Source: Mycolicibacterium malmesburyense (GTDB lineage: Bacteria; Actinomycetota; Actinomycetes; Mycobacteriales; Mycobacteriaceae). Taken from it: a DNA stretch of 9,503 nucleotides. A program made the position numbers and the translations under genes. The notes below the pieces were generated by a model. The model saw nothing but the letters and a program-made list of their open reading frames with translations, did no database searches and had not been told where the DNA came from. Location of the stretch: the NCBI RefSeq assembly GCF_001050015.1, contig NZ_CVTB01000006.1, positions 1 to 9,503 of the forward strand, given 5' to 3'. The number at the start of each line of letters is the position of its first letter. Positions within the stretch are counted from its first letter, which is position 1. This document shows positions 9,080 through 9,503 of this stretch, piece after piece.

Positions 9080-9503
9080 CAGCAGCTGGTCTGTGCGGCG
9101 TTGTTGGTGTTCGAGGACAGCACGGTGCCGTCGCTCGTCGTGATCGAGCAGTTGAGCCGGCTGACCAGGAACAGGCTCGAGGCCTGCACGGAGCCGACCT
9201 CGGACTGCGAGATCGGCGTCACGGTCAGCGACCACGGGATGTACACGTTGCGCTGCGTCCGGCTGCGTCCCGACGCGTCGATGTAGGTCACGGTGATGAT
9301 GTCTCCCGGTGCTTTGGTTCCGGTCACCGAATAGGTGACCTGGCGCGGGCCCGAGCGCGTCGTCGTCGGGGGCGGCGGCGCCGCGGGCGGGGTGGTCTCC
9401 GGCGCCGGCGGTGGCGGCGGTTCCGCCGGTGGGGGCGGCGGAGGCGGTGGCGGCGGCTCCTGGGTCACCGTCACCGTCTCCGGAGGCGGTGGCGGCGGCT
9501 CCT
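9079..9503 (-). CDS. mmpS3: MmpS3-like membrane-anchored protein, C-terminal part (gene cut by window edge)
   Basis: Seen: the frame is open from the right edge to TGA at 9081-9079, about 141 codons. It begins in a proline-rich linker made of EPPPPPP blocks separated by ETVTVTQ and by Thr/Ala stretches. It then enters a compact domain of about 90 residues with [32 protein letters not shown] and [16 protein letters not shown], ending in QTSC. Two Cys (in LNCS and the final residue) could form a disulfide. Known: this is the MmpS family domain, and the sequence matches M. tuberculosis MmpS3 (Rv2198c, about 299 aa), which has a cytoplasmic N-terminus, one membrane helix, a Pro-rich linker and a periplasmic domain. 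The N-terminus and helix lie beyond the edge. Unlike MmpS4 or MmpS5, MmpS3 is not next to an mmpL gene, and none is seen here. The internal GTG at 9474 is not the start, because the frame continues upstream with the same repeats. Confidence 0.92.
   Translation of the reverse strand, partial: EPPPPPPETVTVTQEPPPPPPPPPPAEPPPPPAPETTPPAAPPPPTTTRSGPRQVTYSVTGTKAPGDIITVTYIDASGRSRTQRNVYIPWSLTVTPISQSEVGSVQASSLFLVSRLNCSITTSDGTVLSSNTNNAAQTSC
9377..9501 (-). repeat. Proline-rich linker repeats in mmpS3
   Basis: CCG/CCA/CCT codon runs repeat, with EPPPPPP-type blocks at about 9484-9501, 9427-9459 and 9403-9420. The linker probably spans the periplasm. Such low-complexity coding DNA is prone to length variation and sequencing error. 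Confidence 0.6.

Overview
The window is high-GC (roughly two-thirds G+C) chromosomal DNA from a mycobacterium. The gene order matches the conserved Mycobacterium tuberculosis block Rv2190c to Rv2198c (recalled, not searched): ripC, a DnaQ/UvrC-like fusion, trpD, ctaE, qcrC, qcrA, qcrB, a four-helix membrane protein and mmpS3. The QcrC N-terminus ([14 protein letters not shown]) resembles my memory of fast-growing species such as M. smegmatis more than M. tuberculosis, so a Mycolicibacterium-type organism is likely. That species-level guess is inference.

Left part (1-1145): the 5' portion of ripC runs leftward off the window edge. It encodes a secreted peptidoglycan hydrolase; only the signal peptide and coiled-coil part are visible. 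Upstream on the same strand is a small ORF with a strong ribosome binding site. It encodes a 67-residue protein with a CxxC-x6-CxxC motif that is easily missed in annotation. Divergent from it is a DnaQ-exonuclease/GIY-YIG fusion gene (1146-2987). Its 3' end overlaps the 3' end of the convergent tryptophan biosynthesis gene trpD.

Centre (3999-8393): the cytochrome bcc branch of the respiratory chain is in one tight rightward operon, ctaE-qcrC-qcrA-qcrB. It encodes cytochrome c oxidase subunit III, a dihaem cytochrome cc, a three-helix Rieske protein and cytochrome b. The last two junctions are ATGA overlaps. These proteins form most of the menaquinol-oxidising III2-IV2 supercomplex, which passes electrons from QcrB/QcrA through the tethered QcrC haems directly to the aa3 oxidase. 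QcrB carries an apparent cysteine-containing insertion in the periplasmic loop before transmembrane helix D.

Right part (8394-9503): a strong symmetrical hairpin separates qcrB from a leftward pair, mmpS3 (cut by the window edge) and a four-helix membrane protein of unknown function joined to it by a TGATG junction. The hairpin's left arm contains the stop codon of that protein.

Several genes (DnaQ/UvrC-like, trpD, ctaE) start with GTG six or seven bases after a -10-like hexamer and lack an obvious ribosome binding site, suggesting leaderless mRNAs. I see no mobile element, CRISPR array, tRNA, rRNA or new multi-gene system. The most interesting items are the small cysteine-motif protein, the QcrB insertion and the four-cysteine cluster in the UvrC-like protein.
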